The translations under genes and the position numbers were made by a program. Under the pieces are notes generated by a model that did not search any database, was not told the DNA's origin, and saw nothing but the letters and a program-made list of their open reading frames with translations. A stretch of 64,000 nucleotides of DNA, taken from assembly GCF_000009265.1 (NCBI RefSeq), contig NC_008380.1, forward strand, positions 4,671,501-4,735,500, read 5' to 3'. Source of the DNA: Rhizobium johnstonii 3841. Lineage in GTDB: Bacteria > Pseudomonadota > Alphaproteobacteria > Rhizobiales > Rhizobiaceae. Below, piece by piece: positions 35,860-43,859 of the stretch (position 1 is its first letter; each line of letters starts with the position of its first letter).

Positions 35860-36795
35860 GTGAACGAACTGCTTGTTATCGCCGATCACCGCCTGATGGC
35901 GGAACGCGCCGCGTGGCTCGAAAACCTCGCCCGGGAGCGCCGTCTTTCCGAGCACACGCTCGACGCCTACGAGCGCGATACCCGCCAGTTTCTGACCTTC
36001 CTGACTGGCCATCTCGCCGGCCCGGCGACGCTCCGCGATATCAGGGAGTTGCGCCCCGCCGATTTCCGCGCCTTCCTGGCGGCCCGGCGAAAGCAGGGCT
36101 CCGGCGCCCGATCGCTCGGCCGCAATCTCGCCGGTCTTCGCTCACTGCTGCGCCATCTCGAAAAGAAGGGCCTGGTCAATGCAGCCGGTGCCGCCGCGGT
36201 GCGCTCGCCGAAACAGCCGAAATCGCTGCCCAAGCCGCTGTCGGACACGCAGGCGATCACCGTCGTCAGCGATGAAGCCCAGCTCCATGACGAGCCCTGG
36301 ATTGCGGCGCGCGATGCGGCGGTCATGACACTGCTCTACGGCTGCGGCCTGCGCATCTCCGAAGCGCTGGATCTTACTCCCGCCGACCTGCAGAAGGGCG
36401 CAACGACGCTGCGCATCACCGGCAAGGGCAACAAGACGCGGCTGGTGCCGCTGCTGTCTGTGGTCTTCGATGCCGTCGAGAAATACCGGGCGCTCTGCCC
36501 ATACCATCTGGAAAGCGGAGAACCGCTGTTTCGCGGCGCCCGCGGCGGCAAGCTGCAGGCGGCGATCATCCAGCGCACCATGCAGAAGATGCGCAGCGCC
36601 TTCGGTCTGCCGGAGACGGCGACACCGCATGCGCTGCGCCACTCCTTCGCCACCCATCTGCTTGCCGGTGGCGGCGATCTGCGCACCATCCAGGAATTGC
36701 TCGGCCATGCCAGCCTTTCCACAACGCAGGTCTATACCGGCGTCGATGCATCGCGGCTGCTCGAGGTGTATGATCGGGCGCATCCGCGAGCGTAA
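35860..36795 (+). CDS. xerC: Tyrosine recombinase XerC
   Basis: A 311-aa site-specific recombinase that resolves chromosome dimers with XerD. All catalytic residues are seen: R165 (GCGLRISE), K189 (ITGKGNK), H257 and R260 (HALRHSFATH), H283 (LGHASLS) and Y292 (TTQVYTG). The N-terminal SAM-like DNA-binding domain spans about 10-105. The start is GTG 35860. It stands alone, without attachment sites or cargo, so it is the housekeeping enzyme and not a mobile integrase. Confidence 0.93.
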   Translation: MNELLVIADHRLMAERAAWLENLARERRLSEHTLDAYERDTRQFLTFLTGHLAGPATLRDIRELRPADFRAFLAARRKQGSGARSLGRNLAGLRSLLRHLEKKGLVNAAGAAAVRSPKQPKSLPKPLSDTQAITVVSDEAQLHDEPWIAARDAAVMTLLYGCGLRISEALDLTPADLQKGATTLRITGKGNKTRLVPLLSVVFDAVEKYRALCPYHLESGEPLFRGARGGKLQAAIIQRTMQKMRSAFGLPETATPHALRHSFATHLLAGGGDLRTIQELLGHASLSTTQVYTGVDASRLLEVYDRAHPRA

Positions 36796-36898
36796 TGGAT
36801 GTCGCCCAAAAGTGCGCAGCGGTTTTGGGGCAACGACATGCATAAACGATAGGCTTAAAGCGCATCGCATGAATGCGATTGAATGTGAGGCGCTTTAA
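36796..36898. repeat. RIME-like palindromic repeat, family B copy 2
   Basis: Begins TGGATGTCGCCCAAAAGTGCG directly after the xerC stop, has CAACGACATGCATAAACGA in the middle and AAAGCGCATCGCATGAATGCGATT near the end. It is the most diverged of the three family-B copies. Confidence 0.7.
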
Positions 36899-36984
36899 GC
36901 TCTCGTTAAGCCATTCTCTTAAAGGAATATGCGCAAGCCGGGCGTAGAGCATTAAGCCTATAGCATGTGATCGGAACACCCATC

Positions 36985-38061
36985 ATGACGACATCAATCG
37001 GCCGCCGGACGTCTTACCTCGCAGTGCCGGCCCATCTGTTGCTCTGGCTGATCGCAGCCTTTCACGTGCTGCTTCTTGCCGCCCTGTTTGCCGCCTTCCT
37101 GACGGCAAGGCCGGCAGCAGCCGAAGACGTCGCCTGCACCGGCCGCAATCTGATGGTCGAGCTGCAGCAGAACGACCCTGCCCGCTACGCAGAGGCGCTG
37201 AAGGAAGCCGACGCCACGCCGAACGGCAAGGGTATCTTCTGGAAGATCGAGAAGCCGGGGCTTGCACCCTCGTGGGTGCTCGGCAGCATGCATGTCACCG
37301 ATCCGCGCGTGCTGGCCCTGCCGCCACGCGCCCAGGCAGCCCATGACGCCGCCGACACGATCATCATCGAATCCGACGAGATCCTCGATGAGCGAAAGGC
37401 GACCGCCGCCCTGCTCGCAAAGCCGGAACTGACGATGTTCACCGACGGCACGACGATCGACAAGTTGCTTTCCCCCGAGGATTACACGCGTCTCGAAACC
37501 GGCCTCAAGCAGCGCGGTATCCCGATCAGCGCCGTTTCCCGGATGCGGCCCTGGATGATTTCGAGCGCCGTCGCCCTGCCGGCTTGCGAAATCGCCCGCA
37601 AGGCAAAAGGCGCGCAGTTCCTCGACCAGAAGATCGCCACCGACGCCATTTCCGAAGGCAAGCAGGTCAAGGGGCTGGAAACCCTTGCCGAGCAGATCCA
37701 GGCCATGGCCGATCTGCCGGTCGAATTCCATCTGAAATCCCTGATCCAGACGCTGGAACTTGGCGACAAGATGAGCGATGTCGTCGAGACGATGACCGAC
37801 CTCTACCTTTCCGGCGACATCGGCATGACCATGCCGATGCTGAAAACGGTGACGCCGGAGGAAGAAGGCGAAAACAGCGACTATGCCGCCTTCGAGCAAC
37901 GCGTCATCCTCGACCGCAACAAGGTGATGGCCGAGCGCGCTACCCCCATCCTCGACAACGGCAACGTCTTCATGGCTGTCGGCGCCCTGCACCTGCCCGG
38001 GAGGGAAGGCGTCATCGAACTTCTGCGCAAGCAGGGCTTCACCGTCACCGCAGTAAACTGA
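36985..38061 (+). CDS. TraB/GumN-family secreted or membrane-anchored protein
   Basis: A ~358-aa protein with an N-terminal hydrophobic segment (about 12-40) ending near PAAAEDVAC, which is either a signal peptide or an anchor. The rest matches the TraB/GumN pattern: an early VLGSMHVTDPRVLALP, a glutamate-rich ADTIIIESDEI, and a terminal FMAVGALHLPGREGVIELL. These proteins are suspected metal-dependent proteases, but no function is proved for this group. I use ATG 36985; a GTG at 36967 is possible. It converges on the cytochrome gene 12 nt away. Confidence 0.82.
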   Translation: MTTSIGRRTSYLAVPAHLLLWLIAAFHVLLLAALFAAFLTARPAAAEDVACTGRNLMVELQQNDPARYAEALKEADATPNGKGIFWKIEKPGLAPSWVLGSMHVTDPRVLALPPRAQAAHDAADTIIIESDEILDERKATAALLAKPELTMFTDGTTIDKLLSPEDYTRLETGLKQRGIPISAVSRMRPWMISSAVALPACEIARKAKGAQFLDQKIATDAISEGKQVKGLETLAEQIQAMADLPVEFHLKSLIQTLELGDKMSDVVETMTDLYLSGDIGMTMPMLKTVTPEEEGENSDYAAFEQRVILDRNKVMAERATPILDNGNVFMAVGALHLPGREGVIELLRKQGFTVTAVN

Positions 38062-38073
38062 ACCCGCCGGCGG

Positions 38074-38574
38074 TCAGCCGAGCGTCATGCGGCGCAGAAC
38101 ATTGCTTTTCCAATAGAAGTGATGGACGAGCGCGCCCGCGACATGCGCCGCGATCAGCGCCCAGAGGATGATCTTCAAGACATCCGCGTGGATCGAACCT
38201 ACAGAATCGAAGCCGAAGTAGTAAGCTGCAATGCCCGAAAGCGGCATGGCGAAGATCAGGGTATAGAGGCCGGCATGGGCAAGCCTCGCTGCAAGACGGA
38301 AGATCGCCGGCTCCTGCGCGATCTCATCCGGAACGCCCTTGGAAAAACGCAGCCCGAGCCTGAGGACGGCAAGCACCAGGATGGCGATACCCACATAGGC
38401 ATGGATATTCGCCGATGAAATCTGCTCCGGCGTCGGTACCTGTCCCCTGCGCATGAGCCGATGCCAGATATTCATGCCATCGGGAAACAGCAGGTTGAAG
38501 AAGATCAGCAGCGCCACGGCCCAGTGAAGAAAGCGCTGGCTCAGGCTGTAACTCACGATGGACGGCTGTTGCAT
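38074..38574 (-). CDS. Cytochrome b561
   Basis: A ~166-aa di-haem membrane cytochrome of the CybB type with four helices. Haem-ligand histidines are seen in QRFLHWAVAL (helix 1), SANIHAYVG (helix 2), and near the end AAHVAGALVHHFYWK. It probably moves electrons between quinol and periplasmic acceptors such as superoxide. ATG 38574 follows GAAGGTCC. It lies downstream of lpdA but behind a terminator, so it likely has its own promoter. Confidence 0.88.
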   Translation of the reverse strand: MQQPSIVSYSLSQRFLHWAVALLIFFNLLFPDGMNIWHRLMRRGQVPTPEQISSANIHAYVGIAILVLAVLRLGLRFSKGVPDEIAQEPAIFRLAARLAHAGLYTLIFAMPLSGIAAYYFGFDSVGSIHADVLKIILWALIAAHVAGALVHHFYWKSNVLRRMTLG

Positions 38575-38611
38575 TTCTGGACCTTCACGAATGCTGAACT
38601 CAACGATACGC

Positions 38612-38651
38612 AAAAACTAAAACAGCCGCCTACCTTCCGGCAAGCGGCTGT
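38612..38651 (-). terminator. Rho-independent terminator of lpdA
   Basis: On the minus strand ACAGCCGC pairs with GCGGCTGT over a 14-nt loop, followed by TTTTAGTTTTTG. It lies 24 nt after the lpdA stop. Confidence 0.8.
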
Positions 38652-38675
38652 ATGCTTTGTTACGAATATGTAAGA

Positions 38676-40082
38676 TTACATATGGATCGGCTTGAAGAAG
38701 GTTGCGAGCGCAGCCTCTTTCACCGCTTCCGACATGGTCGGATGCGCGTGGCAGGTACGGCCGAGATCTTCCGACGAACCGCCGAATTCCATCAGCACGG
38801 CGATCTCGTGGATCATCTCGCCGGCGCCGAAGCCGACGATATGGCCGCCGAGCACCCGGTCGGTTTCCTTGTCGGCAAGGATCTTGACGAAGCCGTCGGT
38901 CGCCAGCATCGCACGCGCCCGGCCGTTCGCCGTGAAGGGGAACTTGCCGACCTTGTAAGCGACGCCTGCCGCCTTCAGCTCTTCCTCGGTCTTGCCGACC
39001 GAAGCGATTTCCGGCTGGGTGTAGACGACGCTCGGAATGACCTCGTAGTTCACATGGCCATGCTGTCCGGCGAGGATTTCGGCAAGCGCCACGCCCTCAT
39101 CTTCCGCCTTGTGCGCCAGCATCGGCCCCTTGACCACATCGCCGATCGCATAGATGCCGTCGACATTGGTCTTGTAGTGACCATCGATCTCGACACGGCC
39201 GCGATTGTCGAGCGTCACACCGGCCTCTTCGAGGCCAAGACCCGCCGTATAGGGCTTGCGGCCGGTGGCGATCAGCACGACCTCGGCGTCGAGCGTCACC
39301 TTGTCGCCGCCCTTGACCGGCTCGAAAGTGACCTTGGCGCCCTTGTCGGCCTTTTCGACGCCGGTGACCTTGGCGCTGAGATTGAAATCGATGCCCTGCT
39401 TGGCCAGCATGCGCTGGAATTGCTTGGAGACTTCGCCGTCCATGCCGCCAAGGATGGTGTCGAGATATTCGACGACGGTGACTTTGGCGCCGAGGCGCGA
39501 CCAGACGGAACCGAGTTCGAGCCCGATGACGCCGCCGCCGACGACGATCAGCGTTTCCGGCACCTTCTCCAGCGCGATGCCGCCGGTGGACGAGATGATG
39601 GTCTTTTCGTCGATTTCGACCTGCACTCCGGGAATGCCGGCGACGTCGGAACCTGTGGCGATGACGATGTTCTTGCCTTCGATGTCCTGCACCTTGCCGT
39701 CATCAGCGGTGACGGAGACCTTGCCGGCCGAGACGATCTTGCCGGTACCCTGGAAGGCATCGATCTTGTTCTTCTTGAAGAGGAAGGCGACGCCGTCGAC
39801 ATTCGACTTCACCGTCGCATCCTTGTGGGCCATCATATTGCCGAGATTGAGCGTCGGCGCCGGGACGTCGATACCGAGCGCGCTCATCCCGTGGCCGGCC
39901 TGATGGAACATTTCGGAGGCATGCAGCAGCGCCTTCGACGGAATGCAGCCGACGTTCAGGCAGGTGCCGCCATAGGTCGCCCGCTTTTCGACGACGGCGA
40001 CCTTAAGGCCAAGCTGGGCCGCCTTGACGGCGCAGACATAGCCGCCCGGGCCGGTTCCGATAATGATCACATCGTAAGACAT
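38676..40082 (-). CDS. lpdA: Dihydrolipoamide dehydrogenase (E3), 2-oxoglutarate dehydrogenase-linked
   Basis: The 468-aa flavoprotein that reoxidises lipoyl groups with NAD. It has the FAD motif GTGPGGYVCA (about 10-19), the redox disulfide in GGTCLNVGCIPSK (C40, C45), an NAD-binding GGGVIGLELGSV, and the C-terminal catalytic HAHPTMSE. It closes the mdh-suc run, separated from sucB by three non-TCA genes, which suggests it serves the 2-oxoglutarate complex. A terminator follows. Confidence 0.95.
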   Translation of the reverse strand: MSYDVIIIGTGPGGYVCAVKAAQLGLKVAVVEKRATYGGTCLNVGCIPSKALLHASEMFHQAGHGMSALGIDVPAPTLNLGNMMAHKDATVKSNVDGVAFLFKKNKIDAFQGTGKIVSAGKVSVTADDGKVQDIEGKNIVIATGSDVAGIPGVQVEIDEKTIISSTGGIALEKVPETLIVVGGGVIGLELGSVWSRLGAKVTVVEYLDTILGGMDGEVSKQFQRMLAKQGIDFNLSAKVTGVEKADKGAKVTFEPVKGGDKVTLDAEVVLIATGRKPYTAGLGLEEAGVTLDNRGRVEIDGHYKTNVDGIYAIGDVVKGPMLAHKAEDEGVALAEILAGQHGHVNYEVIPSVVYTQPEIASVGKTEEELKAAGVAYKVGKFPFTANGRARAMLATDGFVKILADKETDRVLGGHIVGFGAGEMIHEIAVLMEFGGSSEDLGRTCHAHPTMSEAVKEAALATFFKPIHM

Positions 40083-40179
40083 TGCTTCTTTCCCTTTGGA
40101 TTTTTGTTTAATCGGCCGTGCGCGATATCTGGCCGTGGAATTCGAGAATATATTGCATGCTGTTATTCGCCCTGTCGTT

Positions 40180-40932
40180 CTAGCGGCCGCCGCTCACATT
40201 GAGGATCGCGCCGGTTATATAGGAGGCCGACGGTGAAAGAAGATAGAGGATCGCATCCGCCACCTCCTCGGGCGTGCCCGCGCGCTGCATCGGGATCGAC
40301 GGCGCCAGCTCGCGCGGCCGATCCGGCAGGCCGCCGGAAGCATGAAGGTCGGTTTCGATGACGCCGGGCCTTATCGCATTGACGCGGATACCCTCGGCAG
40401 CGACCTCGCGCGCCAGCCCGACGGTGAAGGTGTCGATCGCCGCCTTCGAGGCGGCATAATCGACATACTGCGTCGCCGAACCGAGGACCGCCGCCATCGA
40501 CGAGATGTTGACGATGGCCCCGCCCTTCCCGCCATGCCGGCTCGACATGCGGCGTATGGCCTCTGCCGCGCAGAGTATCGAGCCTGTCACATTGACCCGC
40601 AGCATGCGCTCGATCCGCTCTTCCGACATCTCGTCGACGCGCTGAGGATAATCGACGATGCCGGCATTGTTGACGAGCCCGTCGAGCCGGCCGAAATGCC
40701 GGTCGACCGCCGTGAACATCGAGACAATATCCGCAGCCTTGCCGACATCGCCCTGGATCGCCACGGCCTCGCCGCCATCCTCGACAATCGCAGCCACGAC
40801 GGCATCCGCGGCTTGACGGTTGGCGGCGTAGTTCACCGCTACACGCCAGCCCTGGCGCGCGGCGAGCCGTGAAGCCGCAGCGCCGATACCCCGGCTTCCG
40901 CCGGTAATGAGAACCACAGGTGCATCGCTCAT
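40180..40932 (-). CDS. SDR-family oxidoreductase within the TCA gene run
   Basis: A 250-aa classical SDR with the glycine motif TGGSRGIG (about 10-17), NNAG, the catalytic YAASK and a C-terminal YITGAILNVSGGR, close to FabG-like and sugar-alcohol dehydrogenases. The substrate is unknown. The start at 40932 is fixed by GGAG 8 nt upstream and by an ATGA overlap with the preceding secreted-protein gene. It sits between sucB and lpdA and is presumably co-transcribed with them. Confidence 0.85.
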   Translation of the reverse strand: MSDAPVVLITGGSRGIGAAASRLAARQGWRVAVNYAANRQAADAVVAAIVEDGGEAVAIQGDVGKAADIVSMFTAVDRHFGRLDGLVNNAGIVDYPQRVDEMSEERIERMLRVNVTGSILCAAEAIRRMSSRHGGKGGAIVNISSMAAVLGSATQYVDYAASKAAIDTFTVGLAREVAAEGIRVNAIRPGVIETDLHASGGLPDRPRELAPSIPMQRAGTPEEVADAILYLLSPSASYITGAILNVSGGR

Positions 40933-41459
40933 GTCGCACACTCCTTGAAAACCAGCACGTCCCAGGGTGCCACCACGGCCTTGCCCTCGCCCCAGGCGCT
41001 GGATTCGCGGATGGCGGGACCGAGGCCGGGAAGCACGAGCTTTTCGGCCGCCTCGGCGCCTTCGGGTTGCAGATTGTCCATCTCGCCATCGGCATCCATG
41101 CCGTAGACGGCGCCCTGCCAGACCGTGCAGGCATCGAGATCGGCGCCGGTCGCATCACCGTCGGGGCAGTTGAACATCAGGATGCCGATGGCGCGCACCG
41201 GATCTTCCGACGGCATGACATAACCGTCCATCACGACTGACGTCTTCAGTGCGCTGACCTTGAACTGGTTGCTGGCGGCAGCCGATGGAGAATTCATCGG
41301 TGCAAAGCGCAATTCATAGGCACCGTCGCGATCGGCATAGACGGCCTGTTCCTGCTTGCATGCGGCAGCGAAGGTGGACGCCGGAGCGAAGAAAAACGCG
41401 GCGGCTGCGATTGCAGCCACGCCTGTCCGTCTCGTCGTGATCCCGGTCCTTCCGCTCAT
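40929..41459 (-). CDS. Hypothetical secreted protein (TCA gene run)
   Basis: A 176-aa protein with a good signal peptide (AAIAAAAFFFAPASTFAAA; cleavage near residue 33) and four Cys in the mature part (at the ACKQEQ start, FNCPDG, LDACTVW and the terminal KECAT), compatible with two disulfides in the periplasm. I recognise no domain. Both ends overlap their neighbours by 4 nt (ATGA), so it is translated together with the DUF4241-like gene upstream and the SDR downstream. Confidence 0.65.
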   Translation of the reverse strand: MSGRTGITTRRTGVAAIAAAAFFFAPASTFAAACKQEQAVYADRDGAYELRFAPMNSPSAAASNQFKVSALKTSVVMDGYVMPSEDPVRAIGILMFNCPDGDATGADLDACTVWQGAVYGMDADGEMDNLQPEGAEAAEKLVLPGLGPAIRESSAWGEGKAVVAPWDVLVFKECAT

Positions 41460-42205
41460 TGCAGCTTCGGCTCCTTGCGCCCGTCGGCATTCTCGACAAC
41501 GCTGAAATCCGTCAGCAGCACCAGCGCGCGGCCGTCCTTGTCGAGCCCCCAGAAGACCGGATAGAAACCGTCGCCCCAGCCGCTCCAGAACACCGCGACA
41601 TTGCCCTTCTTGCCGGCGACCGGCCGGTGCAGCGCATAGATGCCCTTGTTGGCGTCGAGGTCCGACGCCAGCACGTCGTCGTAATAGTTGACATCGGAAT
41701 CCGGTTTCTGCGCTTGCACCTGCTCTTCGCGCTCCCCGATCAGATCAAGCGTATCGGCATCCATGTAGCAGCCGAGGCCGGCATCGACGGGGTAGCCGAA
41801 GATCTCGCCGTCCTTAAGCGTCGCCGGGTCCTGCCCTGGCAGGACCGCAAGCTCCCAACGATCCGGCTTGCCCTCGGCAAACCGCATGCTGGCAGCGGCG
41901 ATGCGCCCGAAGGCCTGGTAGAGCGTCACCGGATAGTCGCCAGGCGCAACCGTTCTTGCGAGTGCCGGACGGTCGGGCTGGGCGAGCGGATCGGCGGCAA
42001 CGATGCGGCCCGATGTCAGCTCGACATTGCCCATATGGATCGCGCCGATCGACCGGCCGGAGAGTTCGGTATCGCTGAGTGCCACCAGCTCGAAATTGCT
42101 GCTTGCCTTGCCGATATCCCAGCCGGCAGCCGATGCGGCGACCGGAATATGCGCGGCGGCAGCGCAAAGAAGAAGGCGCGCCGCTCGCATGATCCGGTTC
42201 CGCAT
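41456..42205 (-). CDS. DUF4241-like secreted protein
   Basis: A 249-aa protein. A signal peptide ends at ASA (about residue 26). The mature sequence has features I associate with DUF4241: GDYPVTLYQ, then GLGCYMDADTL, and near the end FWSGWGDGFYPVFWGLDKDG. No enzymatic motif is visible and the function of that family is unknown. It starts 13 nt after sucB and overlaps the next secreted-protein gene by 4 nt, so the pair may act together outside the cytoplasm. Confidence 0.75.
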   Translation of the reverse strand: MRNRIMRAARLLLCAAAAHIPVAASAAGWDIGKASSNFELVALSDTELSGRSIGAIHMGNVELTSGRIVAADPLAQPDRPALARTVAPGDYPVTLYQAFGRIAAASMRFAEGKPDRWELAVLPGQDPATLKDGEIFGYPVDAGLGCYMDADTLDLIGEREEQVQAQKPDSDVNYYDDVLASDLDANKGIYALHRPVAGKKGNVAVFWSGWGDGFYPVFWGLDKDGRALVLLTDFSVVENADGRKEPKLQ

Positions 42206-42218
42206 CGAAAGCGCTCCC

Positions 42219-43496
<1,278 letters not shown>

Positions 43497-43535
43497 TGTT
43501 CAGATCCTGATTTCGTGTGTTTTCGTTTATGCGTT

Positions 43536-43844
43536 TCAGACGGCGGGCGGCCGCGAGATGATCGAGGGCATCGGCAGGATATCGAAGCGGAAACCGAAAC
43601 CGGAAGCGATGATCGGATCGCCGTCGGCAAGAACCTGCGCCGCCGCCTGATCCTCGACCTCGACGATCGCCATGCCCCAGGCGCCTTCACCCTCGAAGAC
43701 GGGGCCGACGATGATCGCCGATCCCGCAAGAGCGTTCCGATGCCAGTATTCGGCATGGCGTTTCATCGCCGCCATTTCCTCCCCGGTCCCGTCATGCGGG
43801 AAAGTGGGGCGCGGCGGCTGCAGTCTCAGAAAGAAATAAGCCAT
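43536..43844 (-). CDS. YCII-related domain protein between sucA and sucB
   Basis: A 102-aa protein of the ferredoxin-like YCII superfamily. It begins MAYFFLRLQPPRPTFPHDGT, carries a central HAEYW segment with the conserved His, and ends in the family pattern of a GDPIIASG-like loop followed by DILPM. YCII proteins are small putative enzymes or binders with no agreed function. It lies 15 nt after sucA and 39 nt before sucB, so it is a true member of the operon. Confidence 0.8.
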   Translation of the reverse strand: MAYFFLRLQPPRPTFPHDGTGEEMAAMKRHAEYWHRNALAGSAIIVGPVFEGEGAWGMAIVEVEDQAAAQVLADGDPIIASGFGFRFDILPMPSIISRPPAV

Positions 43845-43859
43845 TGCGCCACCCTTGTT

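Noticed and set aside
35860..36795. Tyrosine recombinase as sign of an integrated element
   Set aside because: All features fit housekeeping XerC. No attachment site, tRNA, cargo genes or composition change is seen nearby.
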